Under the pieces are notes generated by a model. The model worked only from the letters and a program-made list of their open reading frames with translations. It was not told the DNA's origin and did no database searches. This document shows positions 54,846-63,739 of a stretch of 64,000 nucleotides of DNA, piece by piece; position 1 is the stretch's first letter, and each line of letters begins with the position of its first letter. The stretch is from Rhizobium sp. SL42 (GTDB taxonomy: Bacteria; Pseudomonadota; Alphaproteobacteria; Rhizobiales; Rhizobiaceae), in contig NZ_CP063397.1 of assembly GCF_021729845.1 (NCBI RefSeq), positions 758,001 to 822,000 of the forward strand, written 5' to 3'. A program made the position numbers and the translations under genes.

Positions 54846-55723
54846 TCCGCAGCCTCCTTGCTGGTTGCCAGCATCGCGCCGACATGGCCCTCGGCCTGGC
54901 GGGTTTCGCAATGATCGGTATCCGAGCAGACGAACATCCGCCCGCCCTTGTCGTCGAGCACCACTTCGTCGAGATAGACATGCTCGGCGCCGCAGAGCGC
55001 GCACGGCTTGTCGAAGGTCTGGATCTCGAAGGGGTGATCCTCGAAATCCAGGCTGACCACCTCGGTGAACGGGGGCACCGCATAAATCCGCTTCTCGCGA
55101 CCAGCGCCGAACAGCTGCAGTGCTTCCGACATGTGCATCTTCGGATTGTCGAACTTCGGCGTCGGCGAGGGGTCCATCACGTAGCGGCCATGCACCTTGA
55201 CCGGATAGGCATAGGTGGTGGCGATGCGGCCGTGCTTGGCGATGTCCTCGTAGAGCTTCACATGCATAAGGCCGTATTCTTCCAGCGCATGCATCTTGCG
55301 TGTCTCGGTTTCGCGCGGCTCGAGGAAGCGCAAGGGTTCGGGGATCGGCACCTGGTAGACCAGCACCTGGCCTTCCCGCAGCGTCTCTTCCGGAATGCGG
55401 TGGCGCGTCTGGATGATCGATGCCTCGCCGGTATGGGTGGTGACGGCAACTTCGGCGACCTTCTGGAAGAACGCGCGGATGGAGACGGCATTGGTCGTGT
55501 CGTCCGCACCCTGGTCGATGACCTTGAGCACGTCCTGTGGCCCGATGATCGAGGCCGTCACCTGTACCCCACCGGTACCCCAGCCATAGGGCATCGGCAT
55601 TTCGCGAGATGCGAACGGCACCTGATAACCGGGAATGGCGATCGCCTTCAGGATCGCCCGGCGGATCATGCGTTTGGTCTGTTCGTCCAGATAGGCGAAG
55701 TTGTAGGTGGCGAGATCGCTCAT
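54842..55723 (-). CDS. phnJ: C-P lyase catalytic subunit, radical SAM PhnJ
   Basis: 293 residues from ATG 55723, overlapping the phnI stop (ATGA). The Fe4S4 cysteines fit the family CX2CX21C pattern exactly: Cys241, Cys244, Cys266, plus the catalytic Cys272 in SDTDHCET. The glycyl-radical Gly32 of the family is present (PGYQVPF). PhnJ cleaves the C-P bond of the 5-phosphoribosyl 1-phosphonate, releasing alkane and the ribose 1,2-cyclic phosphate. It appears fully functional. Confidence 0.98.
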   Translation of the reverse strand: MSDLATYNFAYLDEQTKRMIRRAILKAIAIPGYQVPFASREMPMPYGWGTGGVQVTASIIGPQDVLKVIDQGADDTTNAVSIRAFFQKVAEVAVTTHTGEASIIQTRHRIPEETLREGQVLVYQVPIPEPLRFLEPRETETRKMHALEEYGLMHVKLYEDIAKHGRIATTYAYPVKVHGRYVMDPSPTPKFDNPKMHMSEALQLFGAGREKRIYAVPPFTEVVSLDFEDHPFEIQTFDKPCALCGAEHVYLDEVVLDDKGGRMFVCSDTDHCETRQAEGHVGAMLATSKEAAE

Positions 55724-56826
55724 TCGGCAGCCTCCTTCATGTCGTTTTGTTCCTGGCGTGTGGCCTCGTGTTTCGCCCGCATGCGGCGAACGAGATCGAG
55801 CTCGGCCTGGAAGTCCACGTAGTGCGGCAGCTTCAGGTGTTCGACGAAGCCGGTCGCCTGGACGTTGTCGCAATGAGAAATGACGAATTCCTCGTCCTGC
55901 GCCGGTGCCACCACGTCCTCGCCGAATTCCTGTGTGCGCAGCGCCCGGTCGACCAGCGACATCGACATCGCCTTGCGCTCGCTCTGGCCGAAAACCAGGC
56001 CATAGCCGCGGGTGAATTGCGGCGGTGCCTTGGCAGACCCCTTGAATTGGTTGACCATCTGGCATTCGGTCACGCGGATTTCACCGAGCGAGACGGAAAA
56101 ACCAAGTTCCGGGACGTCGAATTCGATCTCGACCTGTCCCATGCGGATTTCGCCGACAAAGGGATGCGTGCGGCCATAGCCACGCTGGGTCGAATAGCCG
56201 AGTGCCAGGAGAAAGCCTTCGTCGCCGCGGGCCAGGGCCTGCAGCCGAAGATCGCGCGGCATCGGAAATTCCATCGGCTCACGGGTAATGTCGCCGGCGA
56301 TGTGATCCTGCGGCATCTCGCCATCCGGCTCGATCAGGCCTTCGCCATCGAGAATGTCGGAGACGCGCATGACATGCTCGCCGCCGTCTTCGCGCATCAT
56401 CGGCTCCTCGACGGTTTCGTCCTCCAGCAGCGAGGGGTCGAGCAGCCGGTGGGTATAGTCGAAGGTCGGACCGAGCAACTGGCCGCCCGGCAGGTCCTTG
56501 TAGGTGGCCGACACGCGCCGTTCGACGCGCATCGCACCCGTCTCGACCGGCAGCGACGTGCCGAAGCGTGGCAGCGTGGTGCGATAGGCGCGCAGCAGGA
56601 AGATCGCCTCGATCATGTCGCCGCGCGCCTGCTTCAAGGCCAGGGCGGCCAGCGAACGGTCGTAGAGCGAGGCTTCCGCCATCACCCGGTCGACCGACAG
56701 GCCAAGCTGTTCGATGATCTGGTCGATTGTGATGCTCGGCAATGAGCGGTCGCCGCGACGTTTGTCGGCCAGCAGACGATGTGCATTGGCAATGGCGGTT
56801 TCGCCACCTTTGACGGCTACATACAT
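55720..56826 (-). CDS. phnI: C-P lyase core subunit PhnI
   Basis: 368 residues, beginning MYVAVKGGETAIANAHRLL. The length and the MREDGGEHVMRVSDILDGEGL and RGYGRTHPFVGEIR stretches match PhnI. It transfers the phosphonate to ribose (nucleosidase activity) in the PhnGHIJ complex, with PhnG and PhnH. Three bases separate its start from the phnH stop, and it overlaps phnJ by four. Confidence 0.97.
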   Translation of the reverse strand: MYVAVKGGETAIANAHRLLADKRRGDRSLPSITIDQIIEQLGLSVDRVMAEASLYDRSLAALALKQARGDMIEAIFLLRAYRTTLPRFGTSLPVETGAMRVERRVSATYKDLPGGQLLGPTFDYTHRLLDPSLLEDETVEEPMMREDGGEHVMRVSDILDGEGLIEPDGEMPQDHIAGDITREPMEFPMPRDLRLQALARGDEGFLLALGYSTQRGYGRTHPFVGEIRMGQVEIEFDVPELGFSVSLGEIRVTECQMVNQFKGSAKAPPQFTRGYGLVFGQSERKAMSMSLVDRALRTQEFGEDVVAPAQDEEFVISHCDNVQATGFVEHLKLPHYVDFQAELDLVRRMRAKHEATRQEQNDMKEAAE

Positions 56827-56829
56827 GGC

Positions 56830-57438
56830 TCAGGCCTCCAGGGCGGTGATCTTGCAGGTGCGGGGCAGGGCAATGAGCTGGCGTCCGGCGGTCAGCACGA
56901 CATCGACGCCGCGCGGAAACAGCGCGCGATTGTCCGTCCATTGCCGGAGAAATGTCTCCGGCAGACCCTTCGGTGCGATCTGCACCGTTTCGCGGATGCC
57001 GGGGCCGGCAAGCTGCAGCGGCCTGCCGCCATCCAGGGCCTCGACCTCCGCGATGATGGTCGTCGAGCGGTCCGGATATTCCTGGCTGCCAAGGGCAAAA
57101 TGCGCAAAGGACGGCAGCATCGCCTTGACCTCGGCAAAGGCAAAGCGCGCCTCGGTCTTTTCTCGGGTCAGGGGCGCACCGGTGTGGAAGCCGATCCAGT
57201 CGGGCAGGGCCGATTTGCTGAGCCCTGGCGTCAGCCACACCGGCGTGTCGTGATCGCAAAGCGTCAGCAGCAGCGCGCCCGCGGCAATGCCAAGCGGTGC
57301 CGGCGGCGCGACAGGCGGAAGCACGGTGCCGCGCGAGCCTGGCCGGGCCATGCAATCCATCAGCACCCGAAACACGCTCTGGGCATTGTAGACGGCATCC
57401 GGGAAGCCGCCGATCAGGCTTTCGTTTTTGTTGTCCAT
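56830..57438 (-). CDS. phnH: C-P lyase core subunit PhnH
   Basis: 202 residues. The PhnH fold begins with a conserved AQSVFRVLMDCMARPG helix and continues to LPRTCKITALEA. It assembles with PhnG and PhnI. Its start overlaps phnG by one base, part of the tightly packed G-H-I-J-K-L order. Confidence 0.95.
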   Translation of the reverse strand: MDNKNESLIGGFPDAVYNAQSVFRVLMDCMARPGSRGTVLPPVAPPAPLGIAAGALLLTLCDHDTPVWLTPGLSKSALPDWIGFHTGAPLTREKTEARFAFAEVKAMLPSFAHFALGSQEYPDRSTTIIAEVEALDGGRPLQLAGPGIRETVQIAPKGLPETFLRQWTDNRALFPRGVDVVLTAGRQLIALPRTCKITALEA

Positions 57439-57908
57439 CAGTCCTCTCCCCGTACCATGGTGAAGAAATCGACCTTCGTGGCGGCCGTTTCCTGCTCGGT
57501 TCGCTTCTCTTCATCGGCGATCCGTGCTGCGACCGTGGCCAACAGGCCCGTCTCCAGCGACTGCCTTTGCCACTCGTCCTGGGCGACGGCGTCGATCACG
57601 GCGGCGAGCGTCACCGCGGCCCGGTCGGTGCCGAGCCGGTAGCCATGGCCGATTTCGCCGGTCGAAAGCCGAACGCTGGCGCGGCTCACGGTCGCTTCGC
57701 CGAGATTGAAGGCAGCCCCGCCGCCGCCGATCCGTCCACGCACCATCACCAGTCCGGTCTCGGGACCACGCAGCGGCGCAAAGCTCGGCGCGGGCGAAAG
57801 GGTGTCGAAAGCAGTCTGCAGCTCTGCCTTGGTCGCGCGGGCGAGAAGATCGACGATGTGCTTTCGACCGGAGTGTTGGTCGGTCATCGTTTGTTTCATA
57901 GCGTCCAT
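57438..57908 (-). CDS. phnG: C-P lyase core subunit PhnG
   Basis: 156 residues from ATG 57908 (GAGGA seven bases upstream). GLVMVRGRIGGGGAAFNLGEATVSRASVRL is the family core. First gene of the phnGHIJKL unit. Its promoter region carries a Pho box and two palindromes, probably PhnF operators (57924-57993). Confidence 0.94.
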   Translation of the reverse strand: MDAMKQTMTDQHSGRKHIVDLLARATKAELQTAFDTLSPAPSFAPLRGPETGLVMVRGRIGGGGAAFNLGEATVSRASVRLSTGEIGHGYRLGTDRAAVTLAAVIDAVAQDEWQRQSLETGLLATVAARIADEEKRTEQETAATKVDFFTMVRGED

Positions 57909-57923
57909 TGCAATTCCTCATAA

Positions 57924-57941
57924 TGTCTAATAATATAGACA
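57924..57941. promoter_or_regulatory. palindrome 1, probable PhnF operator
   Basis: Inverted repeat TGTCTA-N6-TAGACA, 16 bases from the phnG start. The half-site resembles the GTMTA..TAKAC logic of HutC/PhnF-type GntR regulators. It overlaps the phnG leader, where a repressor would block transcription or elongation. Confidence 0.65.
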
Positions 57942-57943
57942 AC

Positions 57944-57961
57944 CATACAAGTTAATGTATG
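57944..57961. promoter_or_regulatory. palindrome 2, probable second PhnF operator
   Basis: Inverted repeat CATACA-N6-TGTATG with the same 6-6-6 architecture as palindrome 1; their centres are 20 bases apart, about two helical turns. It lies close to the expected phnG transcription start and next to the Pho box. Confidence 0.6.
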
Positions 57962-57975
57962 AGTAAACGCAAGGC

Positions 57976-57993
57976 ATGACAAGCATATGACAG
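57976..57993 (-). promoter_or_regulatory. Pho box upstream of phnG
   Basis: On the minus strand it reads CTGTCATATGCTTGTCAT, two near-perfect 7-base Pho half-sites spaced 11 bases apart, oriented toward phnG. It lies about 70 bases upstream of the phnG ATG and only 14 bases before the phnF GTG, so it may also affect phnF. Confidence 0.85.
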
Positions 57994-58006
57994 GCGAGGG
58001 CCAACG

Positions 58007-58729
58007 GTGATCCAGAGACAGAAGGGCGTGGCCCTGTGGAGGCAGATTTCAGACCGGATCCGCGCCAATATTGCCAGTGGCGCTTATGATGCCGCCGGTA
58101 TGGTGCCGGCCGAAACGGCGCTGGCAGAGGAGTTCGGTGTCAATCGCCATACCGTCCGTGCTGCCCTGTCCGCCCTGGCGCAGGAGGGCATGGTCCGTGC
58201 GGTGCAGGGGCGCGGCACCATGATCGAGCGGCGCGACAAGTTCGACTTCCCGATCGGCCGCCGCACCCGATTCACCGAAGGCATCGGCGACCAGGCGCGC
58301 GACATCAAGGGATTGCTGCTGAATTCTGGTCGCGAAAGTGCCACCACCGACATTGCCGCACGTCTCAAGCTTGCGACGGGAGCGCCACTCCTGCGTCTTG
58401 ATGGCGTGCGCAAGGCCGATGGCCGCGCAGTCTCCTGTTCGACCATGTGGTTCCCGGCGGCCCGCTTCGAGGGCATCGACGAGGCATTTCGCCGAACAGG
58501 CTCGATCACCCAGGCGCTGGCCGCCTGCGGCGTGCGTGATTATCTGCGCGAAGTGACGGAAATCTCCGCCGTGCATGCCGAACCTGACGATGTCGCGACC
58601 CTGGAGCTGACACCGGGCGCCATCATCCTGGTCACACGCGCCCTGAACACCGATATCGATGGTGTGCCGATCCAGTATGCCGTGACCCGATTTCCAGCCG
58701 ACCGGGTCCAGTTCACAATCCGCAGCTGA
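58007..58729 (+). CDS. phnF: GntR/HutC-family phosphonate regulator PhnF
   Basis: 240 residues from GTG 58007 (GAGGG upstream). The N-terminal winged HTH (LWRQISDRIRANIASGAYDAA ... AEEFGVNRHTVRAALSALAQEGMVRAVQGRGTMI) is followed by a UTRA ligand domain of the HutC subfamily. It is divergent from phnG and probably represses the phn genes until a phosphonate or intermediate is sensed. Confidence 0.92.
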   Translation: MIQRQKGVALWRQISDRIRANIASGAYDAAGMVPAETALAEEFGVNRHTVRAALSALAQEGMVRAVQGRGTMIERRDKFDFPIGRRTRFTEGIGDQARDIKGLLLNSGRESATTDIAARLKLATGAPLLRLDGVRKADGRAVSCSTMWFPAARFEGIDEAFRRTGSITQALAACGVRDYLREVTEISAVHAEPDDVATLELTPGAIILVTRALNTDIDGVPIQYAVTRFPADRVQFTIRS

Positions 58730-58736
58730 AACGCAA

Positions 58737-58758
58737 GAAGCCGCCTCGCGGCGGCTTC
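58737..58758. terminator. hairpin between convergent phnF and gpmA
   Basis: A perfect 9-bp stem (58737-58745 with 58750-58758) with loop TCGC lies eight bases after the phnF stop. Neither strand has a T-run, so termination may be weak. Confidence 0.5.
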
Positions 58759-58781
58759 CAGATCCCTCATCCGAAACGCTG

Positions 58782-59417
58782 TTAGTGCGCGCCGGACATG
58801 TCGCCGAGCACTTCCTTGGAAGCGACGGTTGAATCGGCGTTCAGCTTGTAGACCATAGGCACGCCGGTCGCGAGATTGACGTTGAGGATCTGCTCCTTGG
58901 TCAGCTTGTCGAGCACCATGACCAGCGAGCGCAGCGAATTGCCGTGCGCCGCAACCAGAACCTTCTCGCCCCGCAGCACGCGTGGCAGGATCTCGGTCAG
59001 GTAGTAGGGCCAGACACGCGCGCCGGTGTCACGCAGGCTTTCGCCGCCCGGAGGCGGGATATCGTAAGAACGGCGCCAGATATGCACCTGTTCCTCGCCC
59101 CACTTGGCCCGGGCATCATCCTTGTTGAGACCCGACAAGTCACCATAGTCGCGCTCGTTCAGGGCTTCGTCCTTGATCGTCGTTAGGCCGGTCTGGCCGA
59201 CGTTTTGAAGGATGATGTCGCAGGTCTTCTGGGCGCGGCTCAGTACAGAGGTGAAGGCCACGTCAAACTTGATGCCGTAGTCGGCGAGCGCCTTGCCGCC
59301 GGCATTGGCTTCCTGCACGCCGAGCTCCGTCAGGTCGGGATCGCGCCAGCCGGTAAACAGGTTCTTCAGATTCCAGTCGCTCTGGCCATGGCGGACGAGC
59401 ACGAGTGTACCGGTCAT
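58782..59417 (-). CDS. gpmA: 2,3-bisphosphoglycerate-dependent phosphoglycerate mutase
   Basis: 211 residues from ATG 59417 (GAGAGGAA upstream). The catalytic His10 is in VRHGQSDWN, the NLFTGW and [14 protein letters not shown] motifs and the later [10 protein letters not shown] histidine mark the cofactor-dependent family. It interconverts 3- and 2-phosphoglycerate in glycolysis. It follows dapB with a 21-base gap, probably in one operon. Confidence 0.95.
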   Translation of the reverse strand: MTGTLVLVRHGQSDWNLKNLFTGWRDPDLTELGVQEANAGGKALADYGIKFDVAFTSVLSRAQKTCDIILQNVGQTGLTTIKDEALNERDYGDLSGLNKDDARAKWGEEQVHIWRRSYDIPPPGGESLRDTGARVWPYYLTEILPRVLRGEKVLVAAHGNSLRSLVMVLDKLTKEQILNVNLATGVPMVYKLNADSTVASKEVLGDMSGAH

Positions 59418-59438
59418 CGACAATTCCTCTCTTGACGA

Positions 59439-60263
59439 TCAGTGGGTGGAAGAAAGCCCGAGAACATCGAGCATGGTATAGCGTCCGGGTTTCTTGTCCC
59501 GGGCCCAGGTCGCGGCCTTTAGGGCGCCACGGGCAAAGATCGAGCGGTCCAGCGCGCTGTGCGACAGGGTCACCAACTCGCCTTCGCCTGCCAGAATGAC
59601 GGAATGTTCGCCAACGACGGAGCCGCCGCGCAGGGTGGCAAAGCCGATCGAGCCTTTTTCGCGCGCGCCGGTATGCCCGTCGCGCACCCGCACGGATGCC
59701 TCGGCCAGGTCGACGCCCCGGCCTGCAGCCGCAGCCTCGCCCAAAAGGAGTGCCGTCCCCGAAGGTGCATCGACCTTGTGCTTGTGGTGCATTTCCAGCA
59801 CCTCGATATCCCAGCCGGATGCTTCAAGCGCCTTGGCTGCCTGCTGCACCAGAACCGACAGCAGGTTGACGCCAAGGCTCATGTTCCCCGACTTGACCAC
59901 GCGGGCATGCCGCGCGGCAGCGTCGATTTTTGCTTCATGGTCCGGGCTGCAACCCGTCGTGCCGATGATGTGCACGATACGCGCCTGGGCGGCGAGTGCC
60001 GCAAATTCCGTCGTCGTCTCCGGGGCGCTGAAATCGATCACGCCATCGGCATGCAGGAAAGCGGAAAGCGGATCGTCGGTGATCGCAACGCCCAGATGGC
60101 CACACCCTGCGATCTCACCGGCATCGCTTCCGATCACGACCGATCCTGGCCGCCCGAGAGCGGCATGCAGAACCACATTGTCGGCATCGGCAATCACCTG
60201 GATCAAGGCCTTGCCCATACGGCCGGCAGCACCGACAACGACAAGCTTCATCGGGGTATCCAT
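59439..60263 (-). CDS. dapB: 4-hydroxy-tetrahydrodipicolinate reductase
   Basis: 274 residues from ATG 60263. NAD(P)-binding GAAGRMG at residues 11-17, catalytic stretch [21 protein letters not shown]. It reduces HTPA in the lysine/meso-diaminopimelate pathway. Twelve bases separate it from the ABC transporter gene; gpmA follows. Confidence 0.95.
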   Translation of the reverse strand: MDTPMKLVVVGAAGRMGKALIQVIADADNVVLHAALGRPGSVVIGSDAGEIAGCGHLGVAITDDPLSAFLHADGVIDFSAPETTTEFAALAAQARIVHIIGTTGCSPDHEAKIDAAARHARVVKSGNMSLGVNLLSVLVQQAAKALEASGWDIEVLEMHHKHKVDAPSGTALLLGEAAAAGRGVDLAEASVRVRDGHTGAREKGSIGFATLRGGSVVGEHSVILAGEGELVTLSHSALDRSIFARGALKAATWARDKKPGRYTMLDVLGLSSTH

Positions 60264-60275
60264 GGTCATCCGTCC

Positions 60276-62069
60276 CTAGAGCGTTTCTGGCTCGGCTGGC
60301 GCCGATTGCAGGCTGTTGAGGCGAGCGTAGAGCCCGCCCGGCTGCTTCGCAAGGCTCTCATGCGTGCCTTCTTCGACCACAAGCCCGTCCTGCATCGCAA
60401 TGATCTTGTCGGCATTCATCACGGTCGAGAGCCGGTGCGCGATCACCACGACGGTACGGCCGTTCATTGCCTCGTCGAGCGCCTTCTGCACTGCGGCTTC
60501 CGATTCGGTATCGAGCGACGACGTGGCCTCGTCAAGCAGCAGGATCGGCGCATTGCGTACCAGCGCACGGGCGATCGAAAGCCGTTGGCGCTGACCACCA
60601 GACAGTGTCACGCCGTTTTCGCCGACAGGCGTGTCGTAACCCATCGGCTGTGCCAGGATGAAGTCATGCGCATAGGCAAGCCTGGCCGCCTCTTCGATCT
60701 CTGCATCCGTGGCATCGGGCCGGCCATAGCGGATATTGTCGCGGATCGTGCCTTCGAAAAGGTAGGGCTGCTGCGAGACATAGGCGATGTGCTGGCGCAG
60801 CGATGCCTTGGTCACGTTGGCAATGTCCTGGCCATCGATCAGGATCTGGCCTGCCATCGGGTCGTAGAACCGCGGAATGAGCGTGATCACGGTGGATTTG
60901 CCGGCGCCCGATGGGCCGACCAGCGCCGTCGTCTTGCCGCCCTCGGCGGTAAAGCTCAGGCCCTTCAGCGTCTTTTCGTTGGTACCATAGGCAAATTGCA
61001 CATCGCGGAACTCGATCTTCGCCTCGCTGACGGACAGCGGCTTTGCTCCGTCCTTGTCGCGCTGGTGCGGCTGCATGTCGAGAAGGTCGTAGATCATCCG
61101 CGCATTGACCACGGCGCGTTCCATATGCACCTGCAGGCGCGCCAGGCGTCGGGCAGGTTCATAGGCGAGCAAAAGCGCGGTGACGAAGGAGAAGAAGGCG
61201 CCCGGCAGCATGCCGCCATAGATCGACTGATAGGCGGCATAGGCAAGCACGCTGGAGATGGCCACCCCGGCAAAGGTTTCGGTCAGCGGCGAGGTGCGCT
61301 CGCTCAGGCGGGCAATCCGGTTGGAGCGATGTTCGGCGGAATCGATCGTGCCTTGTATCTTGCGCGACAACTCGTCTTCCATGGTGAAGGCCTTGACGAT
61401 CGCGATGCCCTGGATCGTCTCCTGCATCGCGCCCATGACATGCGCGTTGTAGAGCACCGATTCCCGTGTCGCGCTGCGCAGCCGCTTCGAGATATAGCGC
61501 AGCGCCAGCAGCAACGGCGGCGCGATGACGAAGACCATCAGCGTCAGCAGCGCGTCCTGGTAGATCATCACGCCGACCAGTGCGATCAGCGTCAGCAGAT
61601 CTCGCGCCAGCGAGGTAATCGTCAGGTTCAGCACATCGCGGATACCGTCGATGTTCTGGCTGATCTGGGCTGCCAGATGCGACGACCGCGCGTCGGAGAA
61701 ATAACCGATCGACAGTGTCATCAGATGGGCAAAAAGCCGGCGCTGATAGCGCGCAACGATGTTGTTGCCGATCTTGGAGAGGGTCACTGCCTGGCCGTAG
61801 CTGGCAAAGCCGCGCAACACGAACGAGGCAAGGATGGCCCCGCAGATCAGCCAGATGAGATCGGCGCGTCGATTGGCAAAGGTTTCGTTGATAACCGATT
61901 CCATGATCCAGGCGGTGAATGCCGTGGTCAAGGCAACGGTGATCAGACAGATCACGGCAAAGACATAGCCGCCGACATGATCACGGCCGTTTTCCGACAT
62001 GATCCGTTTCAGCATGGCTGTGACGCTGCCTGAATCGGCTGCTGTTTTGTTGGTCCCGCTGGCGTCCAA
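60276..62069 (-). CDS. MsbA-like lipid/multidrug ABC exporter (half-transporter)
   Basis: About 597 residues from TTG 62069 (GGGAAG upstream; an ATG 18 codons later is another choice). Six-helix exporter domain (VGGYVFAVICLITVALTTAF ...) fused to a C-terminal ATPase with Walker A GPSGAGKST, signature LSGGQRQRLSIARALV and Walker B ILLLDEATSSLD. It belongs to the MsbA/PglK-like group that flips lipid-linked molecules, but the substrate is not determinable. A 114-base gap separates it from glk. Confidence 0.88.
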   Translation of the reverse strand: MDASGTNKTAADSGSVTAMLKRIMSENGRDHVGGYVFAVICLITVALTTAFTAWIMESVINETFANRRADLIWLICGAILASFVLRGFASYGQAVTLSKIGNNIVARYQRRLFAHLMTLSIGYFSDARSSHLAAQISQNIDGIRDVLNLTITSLARDLLTLIALVGVMIYQDALLTLMVFVIAPPLLLALRYISKRLRSATRESVLYNAHVMGAMQETIQGIAIVKAFTMEDELSRKIQGTIDSAEHRSNRIARLSERTSPLTETFAGVAISSVLAYAAYQSIYGGMLPGAFFSFVTALLLAYEPARRLARLQVHMERAVVNARMIYDLLDMQPHQRDKDGAKPLSVSEAKIEFRDVQFAYGTNEKTLKGLSFTAEGGKTTALVGPSGAGKSTVITLIPRFYDPMAGQILIDGQDIANVTKASLRQHIAYVSQQPYLFEGTIRDNIRYGRPDATDAEIEEAARLAYAHDFILAQPMGYDTPVGENGVTLSGGQRQRLSIARALVRNAPILLLDEATSSLDTESEAAVQKALDEAMNGRTVVVIAHRLSTVMNADKIIAMQDGLVVEEGTHESLAKQPGGLYARLNSLQSAPAEPETL

Positions 62070-62183
62070 GAAAAGACTTCCCGTGCGATTTCGCTCAATG
62101 CGCCCTTCTGGACACCGCCGCTCTATAGCCAGTCGCGCCGCGTTTGGCCATAGCTGCCCATTTTTGGGCACAAATGCGTCGGA

Positions 62184-63227
62184 TCACCGGTGCCAGTGCC
62201 GTCCTTCGGTGGCAAGCCCGAAGCCACCGGGATTGCAGGCATAGGCAGCAAGGCCCGACAGTGCGGCCTGCGGATGGGTGACCACGAACGTCGGAATGCT
62301 CTTCATCAGCGCCGAATGCGGTGCCTTGTCCTCGAAGGCCGCGCGAAATTCCGGCTTTTCCAGCGCCGGCAGGATCTTCGGCGAAATGCCGCCGGCAAGG
62401 AAAACCCCGCCGCGCGCCATGAAGATCAGCGCCAGATCGCCGGCAACCCGGCCGAGATAGGTGGCAAAAAGACTGAGCGCTTCGGCCGCCAGCGGATCGG
62501 AACCATCAAGCCCGGCAAGGGAGATCTCGGCAGGCTCGCCATAGCGCGGCGCGGCGTCGCCCTCGGCATGGCAGAGCGCCTGATAGATGTTCATCAGGCC
62601 GCGGCCGGAGAGCAGCTCCTCGGCCGAAATGCGGCCGAGTGTTGCGGTCGGATCCTTGACCGGCGTCAGGAAGGGCCAGATCTGTTGATCGCGTGCAGTG
62701 CGCGGGCCGACATCCACATGACCACCTTCGCCGGGAACCGGGAACCAGGTGTCGCGGGCATGCACCAGGCCGGCAACGCCGAGACCGGTGCCGGGGCCGA
62801 GTACGACACGAGAAGAGATCGGCGCGTCGGTGACGGGTCCCAGCGCGTGCCGGTATTGCGGCTCCAGCGTCGCTGCCGCCAGGGCTTGTGCCTCGAAATC
62901 ATTGAGCAGCAGCACGGATTCGAAGCCCAGTTCCGCCATCAGCGCCTTCGGCTTCACAACCCAGGGATAGTTGGTCAACGGCACCTCGTCGCCATCGATT
63001 GGCCCGGCCATGGCGATGATCAGCGTGCGCGGCTTGTGCGTGGTCTTTGCCAGGACGCTCTGCCGGATTGCATCGTCGATCGTTGAGAAATCCTTGTTCA
63101 CCACATTCGGGAACGGCACGGTTTCTCCGCTGCTATCGACCAGGATGGAAAAACGCGCATTGGTGCCGCCGATATCACCGATCAGGATCGGGAAGCTGAG
63201 TTGGTCTTCGCTGGGTGTCTGGGCCAT
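62184..63227 (-). CDS. glk: glucokinase
   Basis: 347 residues. The ATP-binding [10 protein letters not shown] is at 17-26, and [13 protein letters not shown] and [13 protein letters not shown] carry the substrate-binding residues of the Glk (PF02685) family. It phosphorylates glucose with ATP. Operon partner mgsA lies 35 bases upstream on the same strand. Confidence 0.95.
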   Translation of the reverse strand: MAQTPSEDQLSFPILIGDIGGTNARFSILVDSSGETVPFPNVVNKDFSTIDDAIRQSVLAKTTHKPRTLIIAMAGPIDGDEVPLTNYPWVVKPKALMAELGFESVLLLNDFEAQALAAATLEPQYRHALGPVTDAPISSRVVLGPGTGLGVAGLVHARDTWFPVPGEGGHVDVGPRTARDQQIWPFLTPVKDPTATLGRISAEELLSGRGLMNIYQALCHAEGDAAPRYGEPAEISLAGLDGSDPLAAEALSLFATYLGRVAGDLALIFMARGGVFLAGGISPKILPALEKPEFRAAFEDKAPHSALMKSIPTFVVTHPQAALSGLAAYACNPGGFGLATEGRHWHR

Positions 63228-63262
63228 GGTCTATCCGTTTCGAGCCGCGTGAAGCGATTGTT

Positions 63263-63643
63263 TCAGGCGACCGGCGTGGTCATCAGGATTTCGGCAGTCG
63301 CAAGGTTGAGCGCCATGGGAATATCGTAAACCGTGGCAAGCCGCATCAATGCCTTCACGTCGACATCATGCGGCATCGATGTCAGCGGATCGACGAAAAA
63401 CACCAGAACATCCACTTCGCCGGTCGCGATCAAGGCGCCGATCTGCTGGTCGCCGCCCAGCGGGCCGCTTTTCAGCGGCGTGACATCGAGATCCGGACAG
63501 GCATCCTTCACCCGGCCGCCGGTCGTGCCGGTCGCAACGATCCGCCAGCCGCTGAGGCGAGCCTGGTGACGCCGGGCGAACTCCGCCATGTCGTCTTTCT
63601 TCTGGTCATGGGCAATCAGGGCGATGCATTTTGCGCGGGTCAT
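63263..63643 (-). CDS. mgsA: methylglyoxal synthase
   Basis: 126 residues from ATG 63643; an upstream start adds unrelated sequence. The signature [23 protein letters not shown] and [14 protein letters not shown] motifs (catalytic Asp in GGDQ) match MgsA, which makes methylglyoxal from dihydroxyacetone phosphate, a glycolytic bypass. It is usually phosphate-inhibited. Adjacent to glk. Confidence 0.95.
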   Translation of the reverse strand: MTRAKCIALIAHDQKKDDMAEFARRHQARLSGWRIVATGTTGGRVKDACPDLDVTPLKSGPLGGDQQIGALIATGEVDVLVFFVDPLTSMPHDVDVKALMRLATVYDIPMALNLATAEILMTTPVA

Positions 63644-63739
63644 GGCGAGGATCTGCGGCTCTTTTAAATCGATTTGACTTAAACCCTGTAGCCCAGGTCG
63701 AGCAGCTTGAAAAGCCACCGCCTGCAAGCCGCTTTGCTC

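Noticed and set aside
59559..62033. 824-codon open frame opposite dapB and the ABC transporter
   Set aside because: Antisense shadow; His/Arg/Gly-rich composition without any domain.
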